Source of the DNA: JBLNDJ01 sp050261515
Lineage (GTDB): Bacteria > Acidobacteriota > Terriglobia > Bryobacterales > Bryobacteraceae
DNA: 64,000 nt
Direction of reading: 5' to 3'
NCBI GenBank assembly: GCA_050261515.1
Contig: JBLNDJ010000014.1
Span: 55,279-119,278 of the forward strand
Shown here: positions 1-8,737 of the stretch, one piece after another
How the letters are laid out: every line of letters starts with the position of its first letter
Position numbering within the stretch: the stretch's first letter is position 1
Position numbers and translations under genes: made by a program
The notes under the pieces: model-generated
Told to the model about the DNA's origin: nothing
The model's input: only the letters and a program-made list of their open reading frames with translations
Databases searched by the model: none

Positions 1-792
1 TTCCTTCGTTTCGGGCAGACTCTTGACGACATCGAGCGCGTGCCCATCGAACATCTTCAAACGGTCGGGCTGGTCGAGCTTGGAGCGCACGAAAAGCTGC
101 GCCTGGTCGTGCAGGGCCGCGGCCATCGCCAGCAGGAACGTCTCGCGCGGTACCTGGACGCTGCCGGACTTGAAAATCTGCTGGGCCTTTGCCGAGTCGT
201 CCGGGATGCCGAGCGCGCGGCAGGTCTGGAGCAGGACCCCGGTCTTGAGGTGCTGCTTACGCAGGTCGTCGAGAATCGCCGGGCTGGGCAGTTCGCCGTT
301 TCCGATCTTGGTGATCTGCGGCGACGGCAGCGCGTTGCCGGTGGGGAACGTGAAGTCGAGCGTGACGTTCGCGTCCTTGTTGTTCTTCTCGAAATCCTGG
401 AAGGTTTGGGCGAACTGCAGCGCCAGCCGGCTGGCATACGTGCGGTAATCGGACATCAGCCGCCGGAACTGCGTCGGGCTCAACGCCCGCGCGCGCGAAC
501 CGTACTCGAAGTAGTCGGCGAGTTCCATGTACGACCGGGCCATTCCCGCGGTCAGGATCAGGTTCCAGGCGTGCGCGCGCGCCGTGTAGTCGTTCTGCGT
601 GCGGCAGATCTGCTCCAGGTGCTCGTTCGTCTTCTGGTAATCGCCCGCGGCGTAGGTTTCCTTGGCCGCCAGCCAGTAGAAGGCCGGAGTCCCCGGCTTG
701 GGGGGCTGGGGACCGCTGGAACACGATGTCGCAATCAACCCCGCCCCCAGAATCGCGAAAACAGTAATCTTCCCGACTGCCTTGGCGCTCAT
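1..792 (-). CDS. Putative lipoprotein, 3' end beyond the window
   Basis: The reading frame is open from an ATG at 792 to the window edge (264 codons), so the C-terminus is missing. A GGAGG Shine-Dalgarno lies 5 nt upstream of the ATG. The N-terminus is a lipoprotein signal peptide: a basic start, a hydrophobic stretch and a lipobox ending ATSC at about residue 24, followed by a Ser/Pro-rich linker, so export and lipid anchoring are expected. The segment beginning FYWLAAKETYAAGDY looks like one tetratricopeptide-type helical hairpin, and the rest appears alpha-helical. I do not recognise a specific family. A role as an envelope TPR-like scaffold is inference only. Confidence 0.8.
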   Translation of the reverse strand, partial: MSAKAVGKITVFAILGAGLIATSCSSGPQPPKPGTPAFYWLAAKETYAAGDYQKTNEHLEQICRTQNDYTARAHAWNLILTAGMARSYMELADYFEYGSRARALSPTQFRRLMSDYRTYASRLALQFAQTFQDFEKNNKDANVTLDFTFPTGNALPSPQITKIGNGELPSPAILDDLRKQHLKTGVLLQTCRALGIPDDSAKAQQIFKSGSVQVPRETFLLAMAAALHDQAQLFVRSKLDQPDRLKMFDGHALDVVKSLPETKE

Positions 793-885
793 CCGTTGCC
801 TCCGGCAGAGGATTTATCACAATTAGAGGCAAGATTCAAGAAGAAAAGAGCGGAATACCCTTTTCGACCGCCCCGCATGGCCAGG

Positions 886-1149
886 TCAGGCGTGGTGCGG
901 CGTGTGCTCGCGGGCTTCACGCAGCCGGAATAGCGGCAATCCGAGGCCCCAGACGAACAGGAACACGAATACCGCGCCCACCAGCAAATCCGGGATTTTC
1001 CATTCCGCGGGTAATGGCGTCAGCCCGACGCCGAGCGACGCGGCAAGACTTAACGCGTGCCAATACCACCTGGCGTGGAAGAAGTAAAGCAGCGCCACGG
1101 CCAAGGCGAGGCAGGAACCGTAAACCAAGGCCACCAGCAGAGGTTGCAT
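886..1149 (-). CDS. Small integral membrane protein
   Basis: An 87-residue protein beginning MQPLLVALVYGSCLALAV. The ATG at 1149 is preferred over upstream in-frame ATGs because a GGAGGTG ribosome-binding site precedes it by about 4 nt. Two to three hydrophobic segments alternate with short loops, and the C-terminus is charged and ends in histidines. No enzymatic motif is visible. It is separated from the lipoprotein gene downstream by about 90 nt and could be co-transcribed with it. Function unknown. Confidence 0.65.
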   Translation of the reverse strand: MQPLLVALVYGSCLALAVALLYFFHARWYWHALSLAASLGVGLTPLPAEWKIPDLLVGAVFVFLFVWGLGLPLFRLREAREHTPHHA

Positions 1150-1236
1150 GGCCCACCTCCGCATATATCCTAACCCCGCCAGGGGCGGGTGGCGCGGAAA
1201 AATGTGGGGTTCAAGCCATCGGGTGTATTTCTGGCC

Positions 1237-1262
1237 GCCGATGAACGCAGGTGAACGCCGAT
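1237..1262. repeat. Copy of a dispersed 'gatgaacgc' type intergenic repeat
   Basis: The intergenic sequence contains two imperfect tandem units of the form GATGAACGCAG / GTGAACGCCGAT. This resembles a degenerate short phrase spread between genes in many soil-bacterial genomes, and is similar in style to the stem at 8663-8716. Only the local repetition is seen directly; its dispersed nature is inferred. Confidence 0.35.
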
Positions 1263-1381
1263 ACTGGTTCACGGCTTCGCCGCGCCGAGGGTGCTGACGG
1301 CTGACGGCTGTTCACAAGAATGTACCTCGCAGGCTCCGGCCTCCGTCAGGTTGTACCATATATGATTTGACGGGAGGCTCG

Positions 1382-1756
1382 ATGAAAGCTCTATTCCTCG
1401 CCCTGTTGATGCTGGCGGCCGGATTCGCGGCCGAGACGCGGCTGGGCAAGCCGCTCACGCTCGACAAGCCCATGGCGGTCGACAAACTGCTGGCCGATGC
1501 GGGTCGCTACGACGGCAAGACCGTCCAGGTGAAAGGCACCGTGCGCGACGTCTGCAAGATGATGGGCTGCTGGATGGAAATCGCCGGCGAGAGCGGCAAG
1601 GCCATCCGCATCAAGGTCGAAGACGGCGTGATCGTGTTCCCGAAGACGGCCGTGGGGAAGACCGCCATCGCCGAAGGCGTGCTCTCGAAGGTGGAGTCCA
1701 AGAGCGGGCCGAAGACGTACCAGATTCAGGGCTCCGGGGCCGTCGTCTTCGAGTAA
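1382..1756 (+). CDS. DUF4920-like secreted small protein
   Basis: A 124-residue protein. The ATG at 1382 follows a GGGAGG ribosome-binding site and starts a signal peptide (KALFLALLMLAAGFAAE), which decides against the upstream in-frame start. The mature part has the pattern of DUF4920 proteins, a compact beta fold with the signature VKGTVRDVCKMMGCWMEI in the middle, containing two cysteines in a C-x4-C arrangement, and a C-terminal beta strand ending VVFE. These proteins are periplasmic and of unknown role. The conserved cysteines could bind a metal or form a disulfide. It ends 18 nt before the sulfatase-like gene and is probably co-transcribed with it. Confidence 0.75.
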   Translation: MKALFLALLMLAAGFAAETRLGKPLTLDKPMAVDKLLADAGRYDGKTVQVKGTVRDVCKMMGCWMEIAGESGKAIRIKVEDGVIVFPKTAVGKTAIAEGVLSKVESKSGPKTYQIQGSGAVVFE

Positions 1757-1774
1757 CGAGGGAAGGGCAATCAC

Positions 1775-2986
1775 GTGCACTTGACCCGTCGTGAGCTGTT
1801 CATGAGCGCCGCCGCGGCGCTGCCTGCGATGGCGGACAAGAAACCCGCCGTGCGGCCGAGCGTGCTGCTGATCATCCTCGAGGACGTGGGTTCGTGGATG
1901 CTCGGCATCCACGGGAACCGCGAGATCCGCACGCCGAACCTGGACGTGCTGGCGCGCAGCGGGGCGCGGTTCGCGAACTCCTACGCCGCAAGCGCCACGG
2001 CGGGGCCGTCGCGGGCGTCGCTGCTGACGGGCCTGGCGCCGCGCCAGGCGGCAGGCGATCAGCCGATGCTCTCGGATATCCTTGCGGGGGCGGGCTACGA
2101 GTGCGGATACGCCGGCAACTGGGCCGCGCTTTCGAAGCCGCACGGGTTCAAATCCTGGGAGACGGCGCCGGACTATTCCTCTGTGACGGCCAAGGCGCTC
2201 GCGTTCCTCGACGGGCGCAAGGCCGGGCATCCGTTCCTCGCCGTGGTGAGCCACGCGTTCCCCTCGGCTGTCCCCTCGAAGTTCACCGATATGTATGCGA
2301 GCGTCCGGTTCGACACGATCGGGTGGGAGCGGCCCTCGCCGCGCGCGTCGGTGAACAAGGAGGCGCTCCAGGATATCGTCGGCAGCATCCGAAAAGCCGC
2401 CGCGGGCGTGACGGCCCTCGATGAGCAGATTCCGGCCCTCGTGCGCAAGCTCGACGAACGGGGCATCCGCGACGAAACCGTGATCGTGCTGACGAGCACC
2501 AACGGGTCGCTGCTCGGCCGCCACGGCCTGTGGGGTGACGGGCGCGCGTCCGAGCCCGGCAATATGTACGAAGAAGTGGTGGCCGTGCCGCTGTTCTGGC
2601 AGTGGCAGGGGCGCATTCCGCCCGAATCGGTGCGGCCGGAGTTCGTGAGCGCCTACGACCTCGTGCCGACAATCTGCGCGCTGACCGGGACGGCGCCGGC
2701 CGCGGGCCGCAAGTTGCCGGGCCGGAGCTATCTGCCCGCCGTGCTGAACCAGCCGTTCCCGAAGAAGCAGCCGTGGCGCAGTCAGGTGTATGCCGAGTCG
2801 GGCGATGCCGCGATGTCGCGCGACAAGCGTTACAAAGTGGTGCTGCGTCCGAACGGCCCGAACGAGCTTTACGATAACGTCGCCGACCCGCGCGAGGCCG
2901 TGAATCAGTACGATAACCCGAGGTTCATCACGATTCGCGACGAGATGGCGCGCGAGATCGAGGCCTGGCGGAAGGCTTTCTCTTAA
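1775..2986 (+). CDS. Sulfatase-family protein with a degenerate active site (probable pseudoenzyme)
   Basis: Starts at GTG 1775 after a GGAAGG site. The N-terminus carries a twin-arginine style signal (TRRELFMSAAAALPAMA). The fold is that of formylglycine sulfatases: a PNLDVLARSGARFANSYA segment, an R-ASLLTG helix, and a C-terminal GRHGLWGDG loop. Key residues are changed. The Cys/Ser that becomes formylglycine in C/S-x-P-S-R is alanine (A76 in AGPSR), the first of the two N-terminal metal-binding aspartates is Glu36 (E-D), and the distal D-N metal pair is T242-N243. The expected reading is loss of hydrolase activity with retention of the fold. It overlaps the convergent gene at 2983 by 4 nt. 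Confidence 0.85.
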   Translation: MHLTRRELFMSAAAALPAMADKKPAVRPSVLLIILEDVGSWMLGIHGNREIRTPNLDVLARSGARFANSYAASATAGPSRASLLTGLAPRQAAGDQPMLSDILAGAGYECGYAGNWAALSKPHGFKSWETAPDYSSVTAKALAFLDGRKAGHPFLAVVSHAFPSAVPSKFTDMYASVRFDTIGWERPSPRASVNKEALQDIVGSIRKAAAGVTALDEQIPALVRKLDERGIRDETVIVLTSTNGSLLGRHGLWGDGRASEPGNMYEEVVAVPLFWQWQGRIPPESVRPEFVSAYDLVPTICALTGTAPAAGRKLPGRSYLPAVLNQPFPKKQPWRSQVYAESGDAAMSRDKRYKVVLRPNGPNELYDNVADPREAVNQYDNPRFITIRDEMAREIEAWRKAFS

Positions 2987-4140
2987 TGGATGCGGAGAGC
3001 GACCGGTTTGAGCTCCGCCGGAACGCCGCCGCTGAGTTGGGCGCCGACGAAGATTTCGAACCGGTCGGGAAAAGGCTGCCCGGGCCACTTCAGCTGGGAC
3101 AGAAACAGCGGATCTACGGCCGCTTCCGCCACGGCGTGCGTGCCCTGGCTGTGCGCCCCGTAAAGGAACAGCAGCCAGTGGCCGCTGGTCGGATGCCGGC
3201 GCAGCGCCATCAGGCCGCGGTCGCGGACGAGCGTCCCCGTGCGGCGGTCGAAAACCGTGCGGTAGCTTTCGGATTCGGTTCGGGATAGCTTCAGCGGCGG
3301 ATCGTCGTTCCCGCCGCCAAGCGCCAGGTCGGGCCCGAGCGCTCTGGTCCAGGAGTTGACCAACTGGCCGCCGAGGAGAATCAGGTTTGAGCGCCGGGCT
3401 TCCTCAGCGCTCAATGCGCGGCTTTGCTTCACTGTCAACCTGCTCTTGCCGGAACTGAAGATGCCCGTGATCAGGTGCAGGGCCTCGGCCTCCCCCATGC
3501 CGGTGTACTCGTCAGGGCAGGACTCCTGGCCGGAGGCGGCGATCTCCTCCTCGGTGCAGTCGCTGACAGAAGGATTGCTCAGCACCACCACTGTGGGGGC
3601 ATCGGAGTTCAGGAAGCGGTTCCAGAGCTGAGCGGCGGTCGGGTGAAGGCCGCCGGCCTTTGCAGTGGCGGAGGAGCCATTGGAGGCGCTGCCGCGGAAC
3701 GCGAGCACGAGCAGAACCCCGATCGCCGCCAGGACCGCCACCGCGAGTTTGGGCCAGAGGGCGGGGAACGAGAACGCCGAGCGCGCGGGGTGGACCGGGG
3801 TGAACGTGGGGATGTAACTGCCGATCGGGATGTCCAGCACCAGACGGCTCCGCCTGCCTTCGCCCTGGTAGTATTCCCGCAGGCGCCGGCGTGCCTCCCG
3901 GGCCTGCACCCGCACGATGGAATCCTGGCTGGGGTCGAAATCCGTGCGCCTGTCGAAGGCCTCGCCGGCAATCAGAAACTCGTTAATCTCCGTGGCGCGG
4001 CCGGCGAAGTAGTATTCGCAGACAAGGGTTAGCAGCTTTTGCAGTTTCGGCGCCCGGCGGAACTGGCGCGAGTCGAGAATGCGCTGCAACTCCGCCCGTT
4101 CGTCCCCGGCTGATATCATCCCAACCTCAGGTTGGTACAT
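2983..4140 (-). CDS. Membrane protein with acidobacterial-type N-terminal regulatory-like domain
   Basis: A 385-residue protein. Residues ~12-110 carry a pattern common in Acidobacteria at the start of putative regulators: RILDSRQFRRAPKLQKLL, then EFLIAGEAFDRRTDFDP, then DSIVRVQAREARRRLREYY and IPIGSYIPTF. One transmembrane helix follows (LAVAVLAAIGVLLVLAF, ~130-147), then a ~235-residue C-terminal domain without recognisable motifs that I predict to be outside the cytoplasm. The topology suggests a cytoplasmic sensor or DNA-interacting head tethered to the membrane, but this is inference. Convergent 4-nt overlap with the sulfatase-like gene. Confidence 0.75.
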   Translation of the reverse strand: MYQPEVGMISAGDERAELQRILDSRQFRRAPKLQKLLTLVCEYYFAGRATEINEFLIAGEAFDRRTDFDPSQDSIVRVQAREARRRLREYYQGEGRRSRLVLDIPIGSYIPTFTPVHPARSAFSFPALWPKLAVAVLAAIGVLLVLAFRGSASNGSSATAKAGGLHPTAAQLWNRFLNSDAPTVVVLSNPSVSDCTEEEIAASGQESCPDEYTGMGEAEALHLITGIFSSGKSRLTVKQSRALSAEEARRSNLILLGGQLVNSWTRALGPDLALGGGNDDPPLKLSRTESESYRTVFDRRTGTLVRDRGLMALRRHPTSGHWLLFLYGAHSQGTHAVAEAAVDPLFLSQLKWPGQPFPDRFEIFVGAQLSGGVPAELKPVALRIH

Positions 4141-4306
4141 TATCGCTCAAGTGGGGGGCAGGGGGAAGGGGAATGTTGCGCAGTTACTAACCGCCCCGGA
4201 CGGGCCTCATTAACTGTAATTGACATCGGTTTTCTTGATTCTTCCCCCGCCCAAGCCTATATTTGCGACCGGAACTGCAGGGAGTTTCGTGTTCGGGGGT
4301 GAAAGC

Positions 4307-5134
4307 GTGAACCGCATCTGCTGCGGGATTCTTCTGTGTGCTGTCTCGACGTGGGCCGCCGGCCCCGCCGCTCTTCCGCCCGGCCCGCTGATTGCCGTTT
4401 GGGAGCACAGCGCCAAAGTGGACATCGCGCCCGTGGTTCAGGCCGTCGGGTTCAACACGGTCTGGACGCACGACAAGCCGTATTCGGGCGAGAAATTCGA
4501 AGATACGCTGATGTACCGGCACCTGCAGGCGCCGGGAGTGAAGTACGTCATCGCCAAGATCGAGCGCTCGATCTGGGGCTGGACGCATGAGCAATCGCTG
4601 CGGCACGCGGACTGGATCGCGCAAGTCTCGCGCGAGCACAAAGAGATTATCGGCGTTTACCTCAACGATTTCTACGGCGAGATGGAAGACCGCGAGAAGA
4701 CGCCGGAGAAAGGCGGCCGGACCGCGGAACAGTGGCGCGAGATCATCGCGCGGCTGCGGGCCGGCAATCCGAAGCTGCCGATCTGGGTCCCTTGCTACCC
4801 GCCCGGCGAGTTCCGCTATCCGTTCGATTTCGACTTCGACGCCGTGATCACAAGCATTTACGACACGGATCAGATTTCGAACGCGGACAAGCTGGTGACA
4901 GAGGTCAAGAAGAAGTTCCCGGACAAGCCGGTCATGGCCGGCCTCTACCTGAACGCGGGCAGCCGGCACCGCTGGATGACCGAACAGGAATTCAAGCAGG
5001 TGATGGACATCTTCGTCCGCCACATCAACGAGGGCAGACTGGCCGGGCTGCGGATCTTTCGGGCCGACGATCTGCAGAAGCGGCCCGAGTACGCGGTCTG
5101 GGCCAGGGAAGCCCTGAGCAAGTTGAAGCAGTGA
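4307..5134 (+). CDS. Secreted TIM-barrel-like hypothetical protein
   Basis: I place the start at GTG 4307 because a GGGGGTG sits 7 nt upstream and the product begins with a signal peptide (NRICCGILLCAVSTWAAG). The longer in-frame ATG at 4220 would bury this peptide. The mature ~255 residues have alternating beta/alpha segments typical of a glycosidase-like barrel: PLIAVWEHS at strand 1, IIGVYLNDFYGEMED in the middle and PVMAGLYLN late, with several conserved-looking Asp/Glu at strand ends. I do not recognise a named family. Its position 22 nt upstream of the TonB receptor suggests co-expression and a role in processing an external carbohydrate or related ligand. Confidence 0.7.
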   Translation: MNRICCGILLCAVSTWAAGPAALPPGPLIAVWEHSAKVDIAPVVQAVGFNTVWTHDKPYSGEKFEDTLMYRHLQAPGVKYVIAKIERSIWGWTHEQSLRHADWIAQVSREHKEIIGVYLNDFYGEMEDREKTPEKGGRTAEQWREIIARLRAGNPKLPIWVPCYPPGEFRYPFDFDFDAVITSIYDTDQISNADKLVTEVKKKFPDKPVMAGLYLNAGSRHRWMTEQEFKQVMDIFVRHINEGRLAGLRIFRADDLQKRPEYAVWAREALSKLKQ

Positions 5135-5156
5135 CAACCGAGAAGAGGGCAAAGCT

Positions 5157-8100
5157 ATGCTGAACCGAATCATCTGGCTATGGTTGGTCCCGGTTCTGGC
5201 CGGGGCGCAGACGTACACCGCATCCGTACGCGGGTTGGTGACAGATGCGAGCGGGGCATCCGTACCGGGGGCCTCGGTGGTGCTGACCGAGGCGGATCGC
5301 AACGTGAAGCACGCGACGAAAACGGACACCACGGGCCGGTATGTTGTTACGGCGCTGCCGCCGGGCAGCTACGAGATGACAGTGGAGGCGTCCGGCTTCC
5401 GGAAGCACGCCCAGCCCCGCTTTTCGCTGGAAGTGCAGCAGCAGGCGACGCTCGATGTCCAACTGTCGGTTGGGGAGCTGGCCACGGCCGTCGAGGTGCA
5501 GGGCACGGCTCCGCTGTTGAACACGGCCGCCGCGACGCTCGGCCAGGTGATCGAGAACCAGTTCATCATCACGGCGCCGCTCCAGGACCGCAACCCGCTG
5601 TCGCTGGTCATGCTGTCGGCGGGCGTGGTGCCGACCGAAAGCGAAGCGGGCGGCACGGCCTCGACCAACTTCGTCGCCAACGGGACGCGCAACTCGACGG
5701 CGGAGGTGGTGCTGGACGGCTCGGCCATCAGCGGCGTCGAGCAGAACAGCAACATCACCGAGGTGAAGTACACGCCCTCGGTGGATGTGATCGAGGAATT
5801 CAAGATACAGACCAACTACTTCAGCGCCGAGTTCGGCAACACGGGCGGGGCGATCGTGAACATGGTGTCGAAAAGCGGCACCAACGACATACACGGCGTG
5901 GGCTACGAGTTTCATCGCAACGCGGCGCTCAACGCCAACGATTTCTTCTCGAATCGGGAAGGGCTCGACATCCCCGATTTCAAGCGCAACGTGTTCGGCG
6001 TGACGATGGGCGGGCCGGTGGTCCTTCCGAAGCTGTATAACGGCAAGAACCGGACGTTCTTCTTCGCCGATTACGAGGGCAACCGGGATGAGAGAGCGAC
6101 GACGATGCTGACAACCGTCCCGACGCCGCTGCAGCTCGCCGGGGATTTCTCGCAGACCTTCCGGTCCAACGGCAGGCAGTACGTCATCTACAACCCCTAC
6201 GACACTTACGAGGACGAAGAGGGCAACATCCTACGGCGTCCGTTCGCAGGCAACGTGATCCCGGCGTCGATGCAAAACCCGATTTCGAGGAAGATCCTCA
6301 AGTACTTCCCGGAGGCCACCTCGGACGGCGACCCGGTGACGCACGTGAACAATTTCTACAAACAGGGAGTGAACGGCGGCCGGGGTGACAAGGTCGATAT
6401 CAAGATCGATCACAACATCAGCGACCGGCAGCGGCTCACATCGCGCTACAGCGTGAACTGGAACAGCAGCAACCCCGCCAACTTGCTGGGAAACATGGCT
6501 GCCAACATCAACCCGGGTACCGAGCACGACCAGAACTTCGTCCTCGACTACACGCGCACGCAGAACCCGACGACGGTGATTTCGACGCGGGCCAGCATCA
6601 TGCGGGTGAACTCGATACGCGACCCGCTCAGCACCGGGTTCGACTCGACGGCCGAGGACACGCTCGGACTCTCGCCCATCTTCCAGACCCTGGGCGTGTG
6701 GCAGTTCCCGAACATCACCGCGACCGGCTACCGGTCGCTGGGCGCGGGCGGATGGGCCATCATACACCGCGGCGAAGACGTGGGCCTCCTCAGCGGCGCC
6801 GTGACCAAGATCGCCGGCGGCCACACCATGAAGACCGGAGCCGAATTCCGCGTCTACCATGAGAATTACTTCCAGCCCGGCTTTCCGGCGGGCCAGATCG
6901 CCTTCAGCCGCTCGATGACCGGCATGGACCCCTACGGGTCCAGCTCGAGCCAGGGCAACGGCATCGCCACGATGCTGCTCGGCTGGGGCAGCGGCGGCGA
7001 AATGGACCTCGATTACCCGACTGCCACCGCATCCAAGTACTTCGGAACCTACTTCCAGGACGACTGGCGGGTCACCTCCAAGCTGACGCTGAACCTGGGC
7101 CTGCGCTACGACTTCGATATCCCGCGCACGGAGCGCTTCAACCGGCTGAACTGGTTCGACTTCGACGCCCCGTCGCCGATCGCGGGCCAGGTGCCGGGCT
7201 TGGACAACCTGAAAGGGGTGATGCGCTTCGCTACTCCGGACCACCGCAGCCCTTACGACGGCGACTACAACAACATTCAGCCGCGGTTCGGCATCGCCTA
7301 TGCGCTCGGCAAGAAAATGTCGCTGCGCGCCGGGTACGGCATCTACTACTCGGTATCGCGGGCCTCGATCAAGGGCGAGGTGGGGTCGGCCTTCCGTTCG
7401 GGCACCAGCCTCGAGTTCAGCCGCGACAGTAATGTGACGCAGTACGCGACGCTACAGAACCCTTTCCCGAACGGACTGCTTCAGCCCCCGGGCCCGAGCA
7501 AGGACCCGATGGCTTTCGTCGGCTTGGGGTGGGACGCCTACGATCCGCACACGGTCAACCCGCAGTGGCAGCAGTGGAACTTCTCGATCCAGCGCGAGTT
7601 GCCGGGCAACGCGGTGCTCGAGGTCGCCTACAGCGGGAGCAAGGGCACTCACCTGGCCTTCGGGACCGACGACGTTCTGGGGAACCGGAACAAGCTCGAT
7701 CCCAGCTACTGGGGGATGGGCCGGGATGCGCTCTTCGAGCAGGTGGACAACCCGTTCTACGGGGTGATCACGAACCCGCTCTCGGTGCTCAGCCTGCCCA
7801 CCGTGGAGCGGCAATACCTGCTGCTGCCCTACCCGGGGTACGACTCCTATCTCGGCGGATACACGGCTCCTCCGTATATCGGCAACTCGATTTACCACTC
7901 GGCGCAGTTCAAGTACGAGAAGCGGTTCTCGCGCGGGCTGGCGCTGCTGGCGCACTACACGATTTCGAAGCTGATTTCGGATTCCGACTCGCCCGGCACC
8001 GACATCGACTGGCTCGGCGGCTTCACCGGCTTGCAGAACTGGAAGAATCTGCGGCAGGAGCGCTCGCTGGCGACGTTCGACATCCCGCAGCGGCTGGTGA

Positions 8101-8633
8101 TCAGCTTCGATTACCAGTTGCCGATCGGACGCGATCGGGCGTGGGGCAAGAACATGAATCGGGTGGCGGATGCGTTCGTCGGCGGTTGGGAGATCAGCTC
8201 GATCCTCACCTTTTCCTCCGGGTATCCGATCGTGCCCAACCTGGATTCGGCCGACCTGCTTTCGGGCGACCAGCGTCCCAACCTGATCGGCGACCCGCGC
8301 ACCAGCGGCTCGCCGAGCGCGCGGATCGAGCAGTACTTCAATCCGGAAGCGTTCTCCCAACCCGATGCCGACGTGTACGGCACGGCGCCGCGTACGTTGC
8401 CGAACTACCGCACCTACGGGATTCGCAACGGCGATTTAACGCTGATGAAGAACTTCCGGATCACCGAGAGCAAGCGAGTCCAATTCCGGATGGAATCGTT
8501 CAACCTGACCAACACCCCGACGTTCGGGCGGCCGGATGAGTACTACGGCTCCGATACGTTCGGGCAGATCACGGGCTATGCGCCCGGCCGCGGCCCGCGC
8601 GAACTTCAGCTCGCGATCAAGTTCTACTATTAA
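5157..8633 (+). CDS. TonB-dependent receptor, Oar-like, with carboxypeptidase-regulatory domain
   Basis: A 1158-residue outer-membrane protein. A signal peptide (~1-18) is followed by a carboxypeptidase-regulatory Ig-like domain (~20-105, TASVRGLVTDASGASVPGAS), a plug-like domain (~120-250, including VVLDGSAISGVEQNSN), and a long beta-barrel. The C-terminus ends in alternating aromatic/hydrophobic residues (LAIKFYY), as expected for BAM recognition. Large receptors of this design are strongly expanded in Acidobacteria and are thought to import oligosaccharides or other large ligands using TonB energy. No TonB/ExbB/ExbD genes are in the window. It sits between two secreted glycosidase-like proteins, which supports a carbohydrate ligand. 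Confidence 0.92.
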   Translation: MLNRIIWLWLVPVLAGAQTYTASVRGLVTDASGASVPGASVVLTEADRNVKHATKTDTTGRYVVTALPPGSYEMTVEASGFRKHAQPRFSLEVQQQATLDVQLSVGELATAVEVQGTAPLLNTAAATLGQVIENQFIITAPLQDRNPLSLVMLSAGVVPTESEAGGTASTNFVANGTRNSTAEVVLDGSAISGVEQNSNITEVKYTPSVDVIEEFKIQTNYFSAEFGNTGGAIVNMVSKSGTNDIHGVGYEFHRNAALNANDFFSNREGLDIPDFKRNVFGVTMGGPVVLPKLYNGKNRTFFFADYEGNRDERATTMLTTVPTPLQLAGDFSQTFRSNGRQYVIYNPYDTYEDEEGNILRRPFAGNVIPASMQNPISRKILKYFPEATSDGDPVTHVNNFYKQGVNGGRGDKVDIKIDHNISDRQRLTSRYSVNWNSSNPANLLGNMAANINPGTEHDQNFVLDYTRTQNPTTVISTRASIMRVNSIRDPLSTGFDSTAEDTLGLSPIFQTLGVWQFPNITATGYRSLGAGGWAIIHRGEDVGLLSGAVTKIAGGHTMKTGAEFRVYHENYFQPGFPAGQIAFSRSMTGMDPYGSSSSQGNGIATMLLGWGSGGEMDLDYPTATASKYFGTYFQDDWRVTSKLTLNLGLRYDFDIPRTERFNRLNWFDFDAPSPIAGQVPGLDNLKGVMRFATPDHRSPYDGDYNNIQPRFGIAYALGKKMSLRAGYGIYYSVSRASIKGEVGSAFRSGTSLEFSRDSNVTQYATLQNPFPNGLLQPPGPSKDPMAFVGLGWDAYDPHTVNPQWQQWNFSIQRELPGNAVLEVAYSGSKGTHLAFGTDDVLGNRNKLDPSYWGMGRDALFEQVDNPFYGVITNPLSVLSLPTVERQYLLLPYPGYDSYLGGYTAPPYIGNSIYHSAQFKYEKRFSRGLALLAHYTISKLISDSDSPGTDIDWLGGFTGLQNWKNLRQERSLATFDIPQRLVISFDYQLPIGRDRAWGKNMNRVADAFVGGWEISSILTFSSGYPIVPNLDSADLLSGDQRPNLIGDPRTSGSPSARIEQYFNPEAFSQPDADVYGTAPRTLPNYRTYGIRNGDLTLMKNFRITESKRVQFRMESFNLTNTPTFGRPDEYYGSDTFGQITGYAPGRGPRELQLAIKFYY

Positions 8634-8662
8634 GGCAACCAAATCGGATTAGCCACGATGGA

Positions 8663-8716
8663 CACGGATGCACACGGATAAGAAACAAAAAGGATTCTCA
8701 TCCGTGTGCATCCGTG
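8663..8716. repeat. 17-bp perfect inverted repeat (hairpin), dispersed-repeat type
   Basis: The left arm at 8663-8679 (cacggatgcacacggat) and right arm at 8700-8716 are exact reverse complements, separated by a 20-nt A-rich spacer. The element lies 29 nt after the TonB receptor stop and ends 21 nt before the next start. It could terminate or stabilise the receptor mRNA. The phrase structure resembles intergenic repeats spread through many bacterial chromosomes. There is no U-tract, so a simple intrinsic terminator is less likely. Confidence 0.75.
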
Positions 8717-8737
8717 GCCCAGAATAAGGTTCTCTTA

